Below, piece after piece: positions 17,612-26,071 of a stretch of 34,411 nt of DNA. The translations under genes and the position numbers were made by a program. Position 1 is the stretch's first letter. Each line of letters begins with the position of its first letter. This DNA is from an uncultured Thiohalocapsa sp. (GTDB taxonomy: Bacteria > Pseudomonadota > Gammaproteobacteria > Chromatiales > Chromatiaceae): positions 1 to 34,411 of the forward strand of contig NZ_CAJXWY010000044.1 of assembly GCF_913062725.1 (NCBI RefSeq), written 5' to 3'. Under the pieces are notes generated by a model, which was not told the DNA's origin, did no database searches, and saw nothing but the letters and a program-made list of their open reading frames with translations.

Positions 17612-18634
17612 ATGCGCCTCGACCCCACCCAGCTCTCCGCCGCCCTGCGGCGCCCGCCGGCGCCGGCCTACCTGCTCTTCGGCGACGAGCCCCTGCAGCT
17701 CGGCGAGGCCGCCGACGCGGTGCGCGCCGCGGCGCGCACCCATGGCTTCAGCGAGCGCACCTGCCTCGAAGCCGACGCCAACGCCGACTGGTCGGCGCTG
17801 GATCACGCCGCCGCCTCGCTGTCCCTGTTCGCCGAGCGCCGGCTGGTGGAGGTGAGACTGACCGGGGACGGCGTCGGCAACAACGGCGCCAAGGCCATTC
17901 GGCGCTATTGCGAACGCGGCGCCGATGACGTGCTGCTGCTCCTCATCGCCCCGCGGCTGGACTGGAAGTCGCTGGCGTCGAAGTGGGCGCAGGCGCTGGA
18001 TGCCGCCGGCGTCATTGTGCAGGTGCGCCAGCCCCAGGGACGCAGGCTGCAGGATTGGCTGCGCGGCCGGCTCACCCGGGCGGGCTTCCAGCCCACGGAC
18101 GAGGCGTTGGCGCTGCTCGCCGAGCGCGTCGAGGGCAACCTCCTTGCGGCGGCCCAGGAGATCGAGAAGCTGGGACTGCTGCGCACGCCGGGTCCGCTGG
18201 ATGCCGAAGCGCTGCTGACCAGCGTCTACGACAGCGCCCGCTATGATCTCTTCGATCTCACCAATGCCGCCGTCGCCGGCGACCGCGCCCGCGTGCTCCG
18301 GGTGCTGCACGGATTGCAGGCCGAGGACACGGCGCCGCCGCTGGTGCTCTGGGTGCTCGCCCGCGAGCTGCGCAAGCTCGCCGCACTGGGCTTCGCGCTG
18401 GCCAACCGGGGCGACACCGGCGCCGTGCTGCGCGAGTACAGGGTGCCCGATGCGCGCCGCAGCGCCACCCTGGCCATGGCCCGTCAGCTGCCACTGCCGA
18501 TGCTCTGGCAGCTGCTCGCCCGCTGCGCCGACGCCGACCTCGCCATCAAGGGCCGCAGCCGCGCCGATCCGTGGGCGTTGTTCGTGGACATCGCCGATGG
18601 CTTGGCCGCCGCCGCAGCCCGCCCGCCGTCGTGA
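17612..18634 (+). CDS. holA: DNA polymerase III delta subunit
   Basis: Clamp-loader subunit that opens the beta sliding clamp during replication. 340 residues, matching the family (343 in E. coli). The N-terminus '[14 protein letters not shown]' with '[20 protein letters not shown]' is the standard opening that contacts the clamp. The middle shows 'RRLVEVRL' and '[10 protein letters not shown]', and '[17 protein letters not shown]' (about 175-191) is the conserved lid region before the collar domain; 'DPWALFVDI' ends it. It follows lptE after 42 bases. The Shine-Dalgarno is weak (CAGG). About 227 bases separate it from proA. Confidence 0.95.
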   Translation: MRLDPTQLSAALRRPPAPAYLLFGDEPLQLGEAADAVRAAARTHGFSERTCLEADANADWSALDHAAASLSLFAERRLVEVRLTGDGVGNNGAKAIRRYCERGADDVLLLLIAPRLDWKSLASKWAQALDAAGVIVQVRQPQGRRLQDWLRGRLTRAGFQPTDEALALLAERVEGNLLAAAQEIEKLGLLRTPGPLDAEALLTSVYDSARYDLFDLTNAAVAGDRARVLRVLHGLQAEDTAPPLVLWVLARELRKLAALGFALANRGDTGAVLREYRVPDARRSATLAMARQLPLPMLWQLLARCADADLAIKGRSRADPWALFVDIADGLAAAAARPPS

Positions 18635-18861
18635 CGGCGCGGACCGAAACGACCCCGTCCGGCGCCCAGGGCGTCCCGGGCGGGCGCCAGCCGTCTGCGG
18701 CCTGCGTGCGCCGGCCGGCCGCCGCCATGCCTGGTCTTCCGCCGGGCGCGCGCCTCGTGGAACAATGCCGGCGGAATCGCGAAGTTCCTGAAGCCGTCGG
18801 TCGCCGCGGACCATCGCGGTCCGTCGCCCCTGAATGCACCGCATTGCGAGAGACCCCGAAC

Positions 18862-20136
18862 ATGTCCGAGCCCAAGATCATCGACGTCGCCGCCTACATG
18901 GCCGACGTGGGCGCGCGTGCCCGCGCCGCTGCCCGTGCCGTCGCCCGCGCCGAGACCGCCGCCAAGGACACGGCGCTCACCGCGGTGGCCGCGGCGCTGG
19001 ACGCCGCCCGCGACGCCCTGGCACAGGCCAACGCCGCCGATCTCGAGGCGGGCGCCGCCAAGGGCCTGGATGCGGCGCTGCTGGACCGCCTGGAACTGAC
19101 CGGCGGGCGCATCGACGCCATGATCGAGGGGCTGCACCAGATCGCCGCGCTGCCCGACCCGGTGGGCGCGATCTCGGATCTCAATTACCGCCCCTCGGGC
19201 ATCCAGGTGGGCCGGATGCGCGTGCCGCTCGGGGTGGTGGGCATCATTTACGAGTCCCGCCCCAATGTCACCGCCGACGCCGCCGCACTCTGCCTGAAGT
19301 CCGGCAATGCGGCGGTGCTGCGCGGCGGCTCCGAGGCCTTCCACTCCAACCGCGCCATCGCCGAGTGCATTCGCGGCGGCCTGGTCAGCGCCGGACTGCC
19401 GCAGGACGCGGTGCAGGTGGTGGCGACCACGGACCGCGCCGCCGTCGGCGCCATGATCACGAGCCCGGCGCACATCGACGTCATCATTCCCCGCGGCGGC
19501 AAGGGGCTCATCGAGCGCATCAGCCGCGATGCCCGGGTGCCGGTCATCAAGCACCTGGACGGGATTTGCCATGTCTATGTGGACGACCGTGCGGATTTGG
19601 ACAAGGCACTGGCGGTGACCGTGAACGCCAAGACCCAGCGCTTTGGTACCTGCAACACCCTGGAGACGCTGCTGGTGGCGGCGCCGGTGGCCGGCGATTT
19701 CCTGCCGCGGGTGGGCGCCCGGCTGATGGCCGCCGGTGTGGAGCTGCGCGGCTGCGAGCGCACCTGCGCGGTGCTGGGCGGGGCATCACCCGCCACGGAG
19801 GCGGACTGGGACACGGAATACCTGGCGCCCATCCTCGCCATTCGCGTCGTCGACGATCTGAATGCGGCCATCGACCACATCGAGCGCCACGGCTCGCACC
19901 ATACCGACAGTATCCTCACCGAGGACTACGGCCGGGCCAGGCGCTTCCTGCGCGAGGTGGACTCGAGCTCCGTGATGGTGAATGCCTCCACCCGCTTCGC
20001 CGACGGCTTCGAATACGGGCTGGGCGCGGAGATCGGCATCAGCACCGACAAGTTCCATGCCCGTGGCCCGGTGGGCCTGGACGGCCTGACGTCGCAGAAA
20101 TTCATTGTGCTGGGGGATGGCCATGTGCGCCGTTGA
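18862..20136 (+). CDS. proA: Gamma-glutamyl phosphate reductase
   Basis: NADPH-dependent reduction of gamma-glutamyl phosphate to glutamate semialdehyde, second step of proline synthesis, in the cytoplasm. 424 residues against 417 in E. coli. '[18 protein letters not shown]' is the cofactor-binding segment, '[16 protein letters not shown]' and '[10 protein letters not shown]' hold the catalytic Cys264, and '[20 protein letters not shown]' is the conserved C-terminal region. The start ATG at 18862 has GAGAG about 8 bases upstream. The upstream gap contains CGGACC/GGTCCG (18807-18823), a 6-bp hairpin that may be the end of the holA transcript or a leader element. proB is not nearby, as is common outside enterics. 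Confidence 0.97.
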   Translation: MSEPKIIDVAAYMADVGARARAAARAVARAETAAKDTALTAVAAALDAARDALAQANAADLEAGAAKGLDAALLDRLELTGGRIDAMIEGLHQIAALPDPVGAISDLNYRPSGIQVGRMRVPLGVVGIIYESRPNVTADAAALCLKSGNAAVLRGGSEAFHSNRAIAECIRGGLVSAGLPQDAVQVVATTDRAAVGAMITSPAHIDVIIPRGGKGLIERISRDARVPVIKHLDGICHVYVDDRADLDKALAVTVNAKTQRFGTCNTLETLLVAAPVAGDFLPRVGARLMAAGVELRGCERTCAVLGGASPATEADWDTEYLAPILAIRVVDDLNAAIDHIERHGSHHTDSILTEDYGRARRFLREVDSSSVMVNASTRFADGFEYGLGAEIGISTDKFHARGPVGLDGLTSQKFIVLGDGHVRR

Positions 20137-20518
20137 GACGCCGGCGGACGTCTGGGCCGTGGGCTGCCGCGTGTCCGCCCGGCCCGCACTCGCCGTGCCC
20201 GGCTGCTGCCAATGACGCCGATTTTCTGCTATGGTCCGAGCCATTACCGTGATCCTTGGGCCACCCACTGAGCGCACGCCCATCGTGCAGCTAGAGCCAG
20301 TCTCCTCCCAGCGCCGGCGCGATGGCACCGCCGTGATGGCTGCGGCGCAATGGGCACGCGGCGCGTATTCGCCAGCGCCATGCCGTCGGCGCAGCGGCGA
20401 TGCGTCGGCGGCAGTCCCGGCGGCGCTCCTTCGCCTGCGGCGGCATGCCTGCTAGCGATCGCAGCATCGTCGCCGTGTCGGCCTGCGCGCCGGCGCACTC
20501 GCCAGCGGCGACGCCCCA
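20137..20518 (+). other. 382-base gap between proA and nadD
   Basis: No credible gene; the small open frames have a composition typical of GC-rich non-coding sequence. Contents: AGACG/CGTCT small hairpin directly after the proA stop (about 20136-20155), a candidate extended -10 promoter at 20206-20235, and then about 280 bases before nadD. This would make an unusually long leader for nadD-rsfS. I could not recognise a known riboswitch. Confidence 0.45.
20206..20235 (+). promoter_or_regulatory. Candidate extended -10 promoter upstream of nadD
   Basis: CTGCCA (20206-20211), 18 bases, and TATGGT (20230-20235) preceded by TG at 20227-20228. Four of six bases match in each box. It lies in a locally AT-richer patch. 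Confidence 0.35.
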
Positions 20519-21229
20519 ATGATCGGCCTGTTCGGCGGCGCCTTCGACCCGGTCCATTTCGGGCACCTGCGCGCCGCGCTCGAGGTCCAGGAGGCGCTGG
20601 GTCTGCAGGAGGTGCGCCTGCTGCCCCTCAACGTCGCCGTGCACCGCACGCAGCCCGCCGCCGACGGCGCCCTGCGGCTGCGCATGCTGCAGGCCGCCGT
20701 CGCAGACGTGCCCGGGCTGGTGGCCGATGACCGGGAACTGCAGCGCCCGGGCGGCTCTTACACCGTCGATACCCTGACCCATTGCCGTGCGCAGTTGGGG
20801 CCGGCGGTGCCGCTGTGCCTGCTGGTGGGCGGTGACGCCTTCAACGCCTTCTTCGAGTGGCATCGCCCCCGGGACATCCTGGGACTCGCGCACCTGGCCG
20901 TCATGCGCCGCCCCGGCAGCCTGTTGCCGCGGGATGCGGCCCTGCGTGCCGAGCTGGAGCGCCGCCGGGCGCAGCACCCGGCGGATTTGCAAGCCGCGCC
21001 CGGTGGGCGCATCTGGCTGCAATCGGTGACGCAGCTGGATATCTCTTCCACCCGTATCCGCCGCGCCATCGCCGCCGGGCGCAGCGCGCGCTTTTTACTG
21101 CCGGACCCGGTGCTCGAGATGGCCCTGGGCGCCGGCTGTTACGCGGCGCCGGCGACCCCGGCCACAACGTCTGCCAGCGCCGATCCTGAATCCGACGCTT
21201 CAGCCCAGAGGGGACATGATGCAGCTTGA
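20519..21229 (+). CDS. nadD: Nicotinate-mononucleotide adenylyltransferase
   Basis: Transfers AMP from ATP to nicotinate mononucleotide in NAD synthesis, cytoplasmic. 236 residues. 'GLFGGAFDPVHFGHLR' (3-18) carries the GGxFDPxHxGH nucleotide-binding motif, and 'ISSTRIRRAI' (175-184) the second ATP-binding motif SSTxIR. 'VGGDAFNAFFEWHRP' is the expected substrate loop. About 30 residues of Ala/Thr/Ser-rich tail follow the normal end, so the C-terminus is longer than in E. coli (213). The last 14 bases overlap rsfS, a coupling conserved with the ribosome silencing factor in many bacteria. The start ATG directly precedes the first strand; the ribosome site is weak. Confidence 0.96.
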   Translation: MIGLFGGAFDPVHFGHLRAALEVQEALGLQEVRLLPLNVAVHRTQPAADGALRLRMLQAAVADVPGLVADDRELQRPGGSYTVDTLTHCRAQLGPAVPLCLLVGGDAFNAFFEWHRPRDILGLAHLAVMRRPGSLLPRDAALRAELERRRAQHPADLQAAPGGRIWLQSVTQLDISSTRIRRAIAAGRSARFLLPDPVLEMALGAGCYAAPATPATTSASADPESDASAQRGHDAA

Positions 21230-21593
21230 GCAACTGAAAGATCTGGTCGTCGAGACCCTGAACGACATGAAGGCCCGCGACATCGCCGTGATGGACGTGC
21301 GTGGCAAGACCACGGTGACGGACTATATGATCGTCGCCTCCGGAACCTCCGATCGCCATGTGAAGGCCATCGCCGAGACCGTGGCCTACCGCGCCAAAGA
21401 GGCCGGCGAGCAGCCGCTGGGGGCCGAAGGTCTGGAGGCCGGGGAGTGGGCGCTGGTGGACCTGAACGGTGTCGTGTTGCACGTGATGTTGCCCAAGGTG
21501 CGCGATTTCTACAACTTGGAGCGGCTCTGGTCGGCGCCGGCGCTGGTCGCCGAAACGCTGCCGCGGCAGAGCGCGGCGGCGGGCCGGATCTGA
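21216..21593 (+). CDS. rsfS: Ribosome silencing factor RsfS
   Basis: Binds ribosomal protein L14 on the large subunit and blocks subunit joining when nutrients are short. 125 residues, slightly longer than E. coli RsfS (105). 'VVETLNDMKARDIAVMDV', 'TDYMIVASGTSDRHVKAIAE', 'EWALVDLNGVVLHVMLP' and 'RDFYNLERLW' are all family hallmarks. AGAGGGG lies upstream of two adjacent ATGs (21216 and 21219). It overlaps nadD. The partner often found next, rlmH (23S rRNA methyltransferase), is absent here; a WYL regulator follows after 42 bases instead. Confidence 0.96.
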   Translation: MMQLEQLKDLVVETLNDMKARDIAVMDVRGKTTVTDYMIVASGTSDRHVKAIAETVAYRAKEAGEQPLGAEGLEAGEWALVDLNGVVLHVMLPKVRDFYNLERLWSAPALVAETLPRQSAAAGRI

Positions 21594-21635
21594 GCCGCGC
21601 GGGCCGCCGGCGCGCCTCGGCGTGGAGGTGGCGGC

Positions 21636-22661
21636 ATGGACCGATTCGACCGCATCTTCGAGCTGAACCGCATCCTTCAGGGCGCGCGGCGGCCCGTTTC
21701 GCGCAAAGCTCTGGAAGCGGCGCTGGAGTGCTCGCGGGCGACGGTGAAGCGCATCATCGAGGACATGCGGCTCTATCTGAACGCCCCCATCGTTTATGAC
21801 CGCGAGTACAACGGCTATTGCTACGATCAGTCCGAGGGCGGCATGTACGAGCTGCCGGGGCTGTGGTTCAACGCCTCGGAACTGCACGCGCTGCTCACCG
21901 TGCAGCAGCTCCTCGCCGACGTGCAGCCGGGCCTGTTGGGGCCCATGCTGAAGCCGCTGCAGCAGCGTATCGACGGCTTGTTGGAACTGCAGCGCACCGG
22001 CTCCGAGGGGCTGCAGGGCCGCATCCGCATGCTGCAGATGGCGACGCGGCACAATGCCGAGCAGGATGGGGCGACCTTTCAGACCGTCGCCGGGGCCCTG
22101 GCCCAGCGCCGGCGGCTACGCCTGCGCTACTACAGCCGCTGGCGGCAAGCCCATGCGCAGCGCGATGTCTCGCCCCAGCGCCTGGTGCACTACCGCGACA
22201 ACTGGTATCTGGACGGCTGGTGCCACCTGCGCGACGGTCTGCGGACTTTCGCCGTCGATGCCATCGAGGGCGCCGAGACACTCGAGCAGGCCGCCTTGCC
22301 CGTGGACGTAGCGGCGCTGGACGAGCATTTCGCCAGTTCCTACGGCATTTTCGCCGGTGGCCCCGAGCATGAGGCGGTGCTCTGCTTCAGCGCCGAGCGC
22401 GCCCGCTACGTGGCCAACGAGCGCTGGCATCGCGACCAGCGGGGGCGCATGCTCGACGACGGGCGCTACGAGCTGCGGCTGCCCTACAGTAACCCCGCGG
22501 AGCTCATCATGGATATCCTGAAGTTCGGCCCGGACGTAGAAGTGATGGCACCGCCGCCGCTGCGCCAGGCGGTCGTCGAGCGAATGCAAAACGCACTCAG
22601 GGTCTATGGAGAAGATGCGCCATGCGGCCGCCATGCCGCCATGCCGGGCGGCGGCGCCTGA
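21636..22661 (+). CDS. WYL-domain transcriptional regulator (YafY/DeoR type)
   Basis: 341-residue DNA-binding regulator. Residues 1-60 form a winged helix-turn-helix ('RPVSRKALEAALECSRATVK', 19-38). A linker helix region follows to about 140. The WYL domain (about 145-220) has the name-giving Trp190-Tyr191-Leu192 in 'YRDNWYLDGWCHLRDGLR' and a C-terminal WCX-like extension to about 325. WYL domains sense nucleotides or small ligands and control processes from DNA repair to phage defence. A strong Shine-Dalgarno GGAGGT (21624-21629) precedes the ATG. It sits 42 bases after rsfS and 24 bases before folA, all on one strand, so it is likely cotranscribed with them. Its targets cannot be told. Confidence 0.92.
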   Translation: MDRFDRIFELNRILQGARRPVSRKALEAALECSRATVKRIIEDMRLYLNAPIVYDREYNGYCYDQSEGGMYELPGLWFNASELHALLTVQQLLADVQPGLLGPMLKPLQQRIDGLLELQRTGSEGLQGRIRMLQMATRHNAEQDGATFQTVAGALAQRRRLRLRYYSRWRQAHAQRDVSPQRLVHYRDNWYLDGWCHLRDGLRTFAVDAIEGAETLEQAALPVDVAALDEHFASSYGIFAGGPEHEAVLCFSAERARYVANERWHRDQRGRMLDDGRYELRLPYSNPAELIMDILKFGPDVEVMAPPPLRQAVVERMQNALRVYGEDAPCGRHAAMPGGGA

Positions 22662-22685
22662 GCGGTACGCGGGGACGATGCGCGA

Positions 22686-23192
22686 GTGACCACCAGCACA
22701 CGCATTACACTGGTCGCCGCCGTCGCGCGTAATCGCGTCATCGGCAAGGGCAATGCGCTGCCCTGGCACCTGCCGGCGGATCTGGCGCACTTCAAGCGGC
22801 TGACGCTCGACAAGCCCATCATCATGGGTCGGCGCACCTGGGAGTCGCTGCCCGGCCTGCTGCCGCGGCGCCGGCATATTGTCATCTCGTCGGTCGCGGA
22901 TTACCGCGCCGAGGGCTGCGAGGTGGTCGGCTCGCCGGCGGCGGCGCTGCGGGTGGCGGGGCGGGCGCCGGAGGTGATGGTGGTGGGTGGGGCCACCATT
23001 TATGCCGCGCTGCTGCCGGTGGCCACGCACATGGCACTGACCATGGTGCAGGCCGACATCGCCGGTGATGTGCAGTTTCCGCACTGGTCTGCGGCGGCGT
23101 GGCGGGAGGTCCGGCGGGAGCACCATGGCGCCGACCAGCGCAATGTCCATGCGCTGGACTTCGTGCTGCTGGAGCGCCGCGCCGCGGATTGA
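22686..23192 (+). CDS. folA: Dihydrofolate reductase
   Basis: NADPH-dependent reduction of dihydrofolate to tetrahydrofolate, cytoplasmic. 168 residues, near the usual 160. 'ITLVAAVARNRVIGKGNALP' (7-26), 'WHLPADLAHFKRLT' (27-40) with the substrate-binding acid Asp32, 'IIMGRRTWESLPG' for cofactor binding, and 'VMVVGGATIYAALLP' for the second cofactor loop are all present, so the enzyme should be active. Start is GTG at 22686; an ATG seven bases earlier is in another frame and stops after three codons, giving a tiny ATG-CGC-GAG-TGA open frame just ahead of the gene. It ends the long + strand run and converges on tal. Confidence 0.96.
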   Translation: MTTSTRITLVAAVARNRVIGKGNALPWHLPADLAHFKRLTLDKPIIMGRRTWESLPGLLPRRRHIVISSVADYRAEGCEVVGSPAAALRVAGRAPEVMVVGGATIYAALLPVATHMALTMVQADIAGDVQFPHWSAAAWREVRREHHGADQRNVHALDFVLLERRAAD

Positions 23193-23193
23193 A

Positions 23194-23213
23194 CGCCCGC
23201 CGACACCCGGGCG
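23194..23213. terminator. Hairpin between convergent folA and tal
   Basis: CGCCCG (23194-23199) and CGGGCG (23208-23213) with an 8-base loop lie one base after the folA stop. No T tract is seen in either direction; it may work bidirectionally with accessory factors. Confidence 0.35.
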
Positions 23214-23243
23214 ATCCCGATGGCCGGCGCCGGGGTGCGGGGC

Positions 23244-24212
23244 TCAGCAGTTGCGGCAGATGTCGTGGGCGAAGGTTTCCAGCTTGCGCGTATCGGCGGC
23301 GAACAGCCGAATACCCTCGGCGAGCTTCTCGGTGGCCATGGCGTCTTCGTTCAGTCCCCAGCGGAAGGCGCGCTCGTCGAAGTGCTGCTCGGGGATCTCC
23401 ATGGCCGCAGCGGCGGCGGGGTCGAGCTTGCGCGGCACGTCACCGTCGGACTCAGCCAGCTCCGCCAGCAGCTGGGGTGCGATGGTCAGGTAGTCGCAGC
23501 CGGCCAGTTCCAGAATCTCGTCGACGTTGCGGAAGCTCGCACCCATGACGATGGTGCCGTAGCCGTGGCGCTTGTAGTAGTTGAAGATCTCGGTGACGGA
23601 CTTGACGCCCGGGTCCTCGTCGGCGGGATAGCCGGATACGTTCTGGGCGTTCTTGTACCAGTCCAGGATGCGGCCGACGAAGGGCGAGATCAGTGTCACG
23701 CCGGCATCGGCGCAGGCGACGGCCTGCGCAAAGCTGAACAGCAGAGTCAGGTTACAGTGGATACCACGGTTCTGGAGCTGCTCGGCGGCGCGGATGCCCT
23801 CCCAGGTGGAGGCGATTTTGAATAGTACCCGCTCGCGGGGGTCGACGCCGATGTCCTGGTAGAGCGCGATGAGCCCCTCGCAGCGGGCGATGGTGCCCTC
23901 GGTATCGAAGGACAGCCGGGCGTCGATTTCGGTGGACACGCGGCCGGGGACGATCTGCAGGATCTCGGCGCCGAAATTCACCGCGAGCTTGTCCATGGTC
24001 CAGCGCGCCTGCTCCAGGGTGCTGCCGCCACGCGTTTGGCCAAAGGCCACGGCGTCCTCCACCAGGTGACGGTACTGTGGCAGTTGTGCCGCTTTGTAGA
24101 GCAACGATGGATTCGTGGTGGCGTCTTGGGGCTTATACTCGGCGATGCTGCCGAAGTCGCCGGTATCGGCGACCACGGTGGTCATGGTCTTGAGTTGGTC
24201 GAGCTTGCTCAT
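23244..24212 (-). CDS. tal: Transaldolase
   Basis: Moves a dihydroxyacetone unit between sugar phosphates in the non-oxidative pentose phosphate pathway. 322 residues against 317 for E. coli TalB, and the alignment is almost gap-free at the active site: Asp17 in 'VVADTGDF', the Schiff-base Lys132 in '[11 protein letters not shown]', and '[18 protein letters not shown]' and '[13 protein letters not shown]' are typical. GGAG lies eight bases before the ATG. It is divergent from the CHAD gene with a 263-base shared upstream region containing palindromic DNA, and convergent with folA. Confidence 0.97.
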   Translation of the reverse strand: MSKLDQLKTMTTVVADTGDFGSIAEYKPQDATTNPSLLYKAAQLPQYRHLVEDAVAFGQTRGGSTLEQARWTMDKLAVNFGAEILQIVPGRVSTEIDARLSFDTEGTIARCEGLIALYQDIGVDPRERVLFKIASTWEGIRAAEQLQNRGIHCNLTLLFSFAQAVACADAGVTLISPFVGRILDWYKNAQNVSGYPADEDPGVKSVTEIFNYYKRHGYGTIVMGASFRNVDEILELAGCDYLTIAPQLLAELAESDGDVPRKLDPAAAAAMEIPEQHFDERAFRWGLNEDAMATEKLAEGIRLFAADTRKLETFAHDICRNC

Positions 24213-24284
24213 AACGGGCTCCGGGCGGGGTTGCGCGTTGCGGGTCGACAGGCATGCGCGCCGAACCGGAATTGTCCGGGTGCT

Positions 24285-24319
24285 GGCTACGCTTTGATAG
24301 TTCGGGATATCCCGTAGCC
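24285..24319. repeat. Inverted repeat with nested 12-bp palindrome
   Basis: GGCTACG (24285-24291) pairs with CGTAGCC (24313-24319). Nested at the right arm is the perfect palindrome CGGGATATCCCG (24303-24314). The arrangement could be a regulator-binding site or two alternative hairpins. Confidence 0.6.
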
Positions 24320-24353
24320 ATGCCCTTACCGAGATGTTTTGTGTAACAGAGAC

Positions 24354-24382
24354 TTCCGCGTGCCGTCATCAATCTGTAATAT
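24354..24382 (+). promoter_or_regulatory. Weak promoter candidate for the CHAD-ParA pair
   Basis: TTCCGC (24354-24359), 17 bases, TAATAT (24377-24382). The -10 is good, the -35 poor. It lies about 95 bases before the CHAD start codon. Confidence 0.35.
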
Positions 24383-24475
24383 TCCGCTGTTGTATCGTGC
24401 AGCGGCACGCCGCTGCGCGCGTGCCATCGCAGGTGCACTACGCGCCAAAGCCTCCAGTCCAGCGAGCGTCGCCCG

Positions 24476-26071
24476 ATGACCCTGACGGCCATGGATTTCC
24501 TAATACCCGCTGCGGTGCAGGGCGGGGCAGACACCAGCGCAGCCATCCGCGCCCACTTGCGCTGTGAGCCAGAGCCCGCCGTCGCGCTCCGCCGGTGCTT
24601 CTTCGACAGCTTTGAATGGAGTCTGTACCGTGCGGGGGCGGTGCTGGAGGAAGTCCACCTGGATCAGCGCCGCGAGCTACGCTGGCATGACCTCGGCCAG
24701 CACGACCCCGTCACGGCACAGCAGCTGACGACGACGCCGCCGGGCCTGATCGACGACCTGCCGCCCGGGGTGGTGCGCGAGCGGGTGGCGCCGCTGCTCG
24801 GTGTGCGCCGGCTGCTGCCCATGGTGGCCGTCAGCGGCCGTCGGCAAACGCTGCGGGTCCTCAACGACGATGACAAGACCGTCGCCCGCCTCTGCCTGGA
24901 ACAACTGCGGGTGGAGACCGACGGCGGCCGCCGCCCGCTGCCACTGCCCATGCGCCTGCGCATCACCGGCGTGCGCGGCTACACCCAAGAGACCGATGCC
25001 GTCGTCCGTCGGCTCAAGACCATCCTCGCACTGGAGCCCGCCGAGGCGCCGCTGTATCTGGAAGCGCTCGCCGCCGCCGGGCGGCGTCCCGGCAGCTACT
25101 CGTCCAAGCTCGACTACCGGCTCGACCCGCTGCAGCCCGCCGCGGTCGCCACCTGCACCATCCTGCTGGGGCTGCTGGAGACGCTCGAGGCCAACATCGA
25201 CGGTGCCCGCCGGAACCTCGATCCGGAGTTCCTGCACGATCTGCGTGTGGCCACGCGGCGCACCCGCTCGGCGCTGAGCCAGATCAAGGGCGTGCTGCCC
25301 CAGGCCGTCGTCGATGACTTCAAGCTGCGCTTCGCCTGGCTGCAGCAGGTGACGGGGCCGGTGCGGGATCTGGACGTCTATCTGCTGGACTTCCCGCGGT
25401 TGAAGGCCGGGCTGCCGCCGCGCCTGCGCGATGACCTCGATCCGCTGCGGGACTGGCTCGTGGCCCACTACCATGCCGAGCAGCAGACCCTGGCGGCGGC
25501 GCTGGCGAGCGAGCGCTTCGAGGTCCTGCTGCGGGACTGGCGTATGTTCCTGCAGGCCCCTGAGCGCAACGGAGCCAAGGATGCGCAGACCCCCATCAAG
25601 GCGTTGGCGGACAAGCGCATCCGGCGCATGGCCAAGCGCGTGCTCGACGAAGGCCGCGCCATCACCGACGCCTCGCCGCCCGAGGACCTGCACGAACTGC
25701 GCAAAAGCTGCAAGAAGCTCAGATACTTGATGGAGTTCTTCCAAAGCCTCTACGCCGCCGACGACATCAAGGGGCTCATCAAGCAGATCAAGGTGTTGTT
25801 GGACAACCTGGGGGGCTTCCAGGATCTCGCCGTGCAAGCCGAGCACCTGCGCGAGACGGCGGCGGCCATGCAGCGCGAGGGCGCGGCGCCGCTGGGCACG
25901 CTGTTGGCCATGGGGGCGCTCGTCAGCCAGATGTTGACGGCACAGCAGCGCGCCCGTGGCGAGTTCGCACGCATCTTCGCCGGCTTCGACAGCACCGATA
26001 ATGCGGCGGTGCGCAAGCGCCTGTTCGCGGCCAAGCACAGCCCCGCTGCGCCGGCGGAGGCGGGCGCGTGA
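24476..26071 (+). CDS. CHAD-domain protein with degenerate CYTH-like N-terminus
   Basis: 531-residue protein. The C-terminal CHAD domain (about 220-515) is a helical bundle of conserved histidines and basic residues known in other proteins to bind polyphosphate. Its two repeat signatures are 'LHDLRVATRRTRSAL' (253-267) and 'LHELRKSCKKLRYLMEFF' (405-422), with His254 and His406. The N-terminal 200 residues resemble a CYTH/triphosphate-tunnel fold: 'FFDSFEWSLYRAGAVLEEV' aligns with the usual 'YFDTPD..L..AG..LR.R', but the ExExK motif and the arginines after 'AG..L' are lost, so phosphatase activity is doubtful. CYTH-CHAD fusions such as E. coli YgiF are triphosphatases. ATG at 24476 or 24491 may be the start. 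Its stop overlaps the ParA start by four bases. Confidence 0.88.
   Translation: MTLTAMDFLIPAAVQGGADTSAAIRAHLRCEPEPAVALRRCFFDSFEWSLYRAGAVLEEVHLDQRRELRWHDLGQHDPVTAQQLTTTPPGLIDDLPPGVVRERVAPLLGVRRLLPMVAVSGRRQTLRVLNDDDKTVARLCLEQLRVETDGGRRPLPLPMRLRITGVRGYTQETDAVVRRLKTILALEPAEAPLYLEALAAAGRRPGSYSSKLDYRLDPLQPAAVATCTILLGLLETLEANIDGARRNLDPEFLHDLRVATRRTRSALSQIKGVLPQAVVDDFKLRFAWLQQVTGPVRDLDVYLLDFPRLKAGLPPRLRDDLDPLRDWLVAHYHAEQQTLAAALASERFEVLLRDWRMFLQAPERNGAKDAQTPIKALADKRIRRMAKRVLDEGRAITDASPPEDLHELRKSCKKLRYLMEFFQSLYAADDIKGLIKQIKVLLDNLGGFQDLAVQAEHLRETAAAMQREGAAPLGTLLAMGALVSQMLTAQQRARGEFARIFAGFDSTDNAAVRKRLFAAKHSPAAPAEAGA

Larger units (their letters stand above)
24213..24475. other. Divergent intergenic region tal / CHAD gene
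   Basis: 263 bases that include one of the least GC-rich stretches of the window (about 24330-24395). Contents, left to right: hairpin CCGGA-ATTG-TCCGG (24266-24279); an interrupted inverted repeat with a nested 12-bp palindrome (24285-24319); a weak promoter candidate toward the CHAD gene (24354-24382); hairpin CAGCGG-CACG-CCGCTG (24400-24415). No protein gene is credible here. Confidence 0.55.

Noticed and set aside
16631..19572. Long - strand open frames opposite lptE, holA and proA
   Set aside because: Same reason: they lie fully against recognised genes and have no family features.
20231..20455. 74-codon open frame in the proA-nadD gap
   Set aside because: Composition is Arg/Ala-rich without structure, no good ribosome site, and it ends before nadD; probably chance.
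21636..22661. WYL protein as a regulator of a phage defence island
   Set aside because: Neighbours are nadD, rsfS and folA; no nuclease, methylase or other defence gene is in the window.
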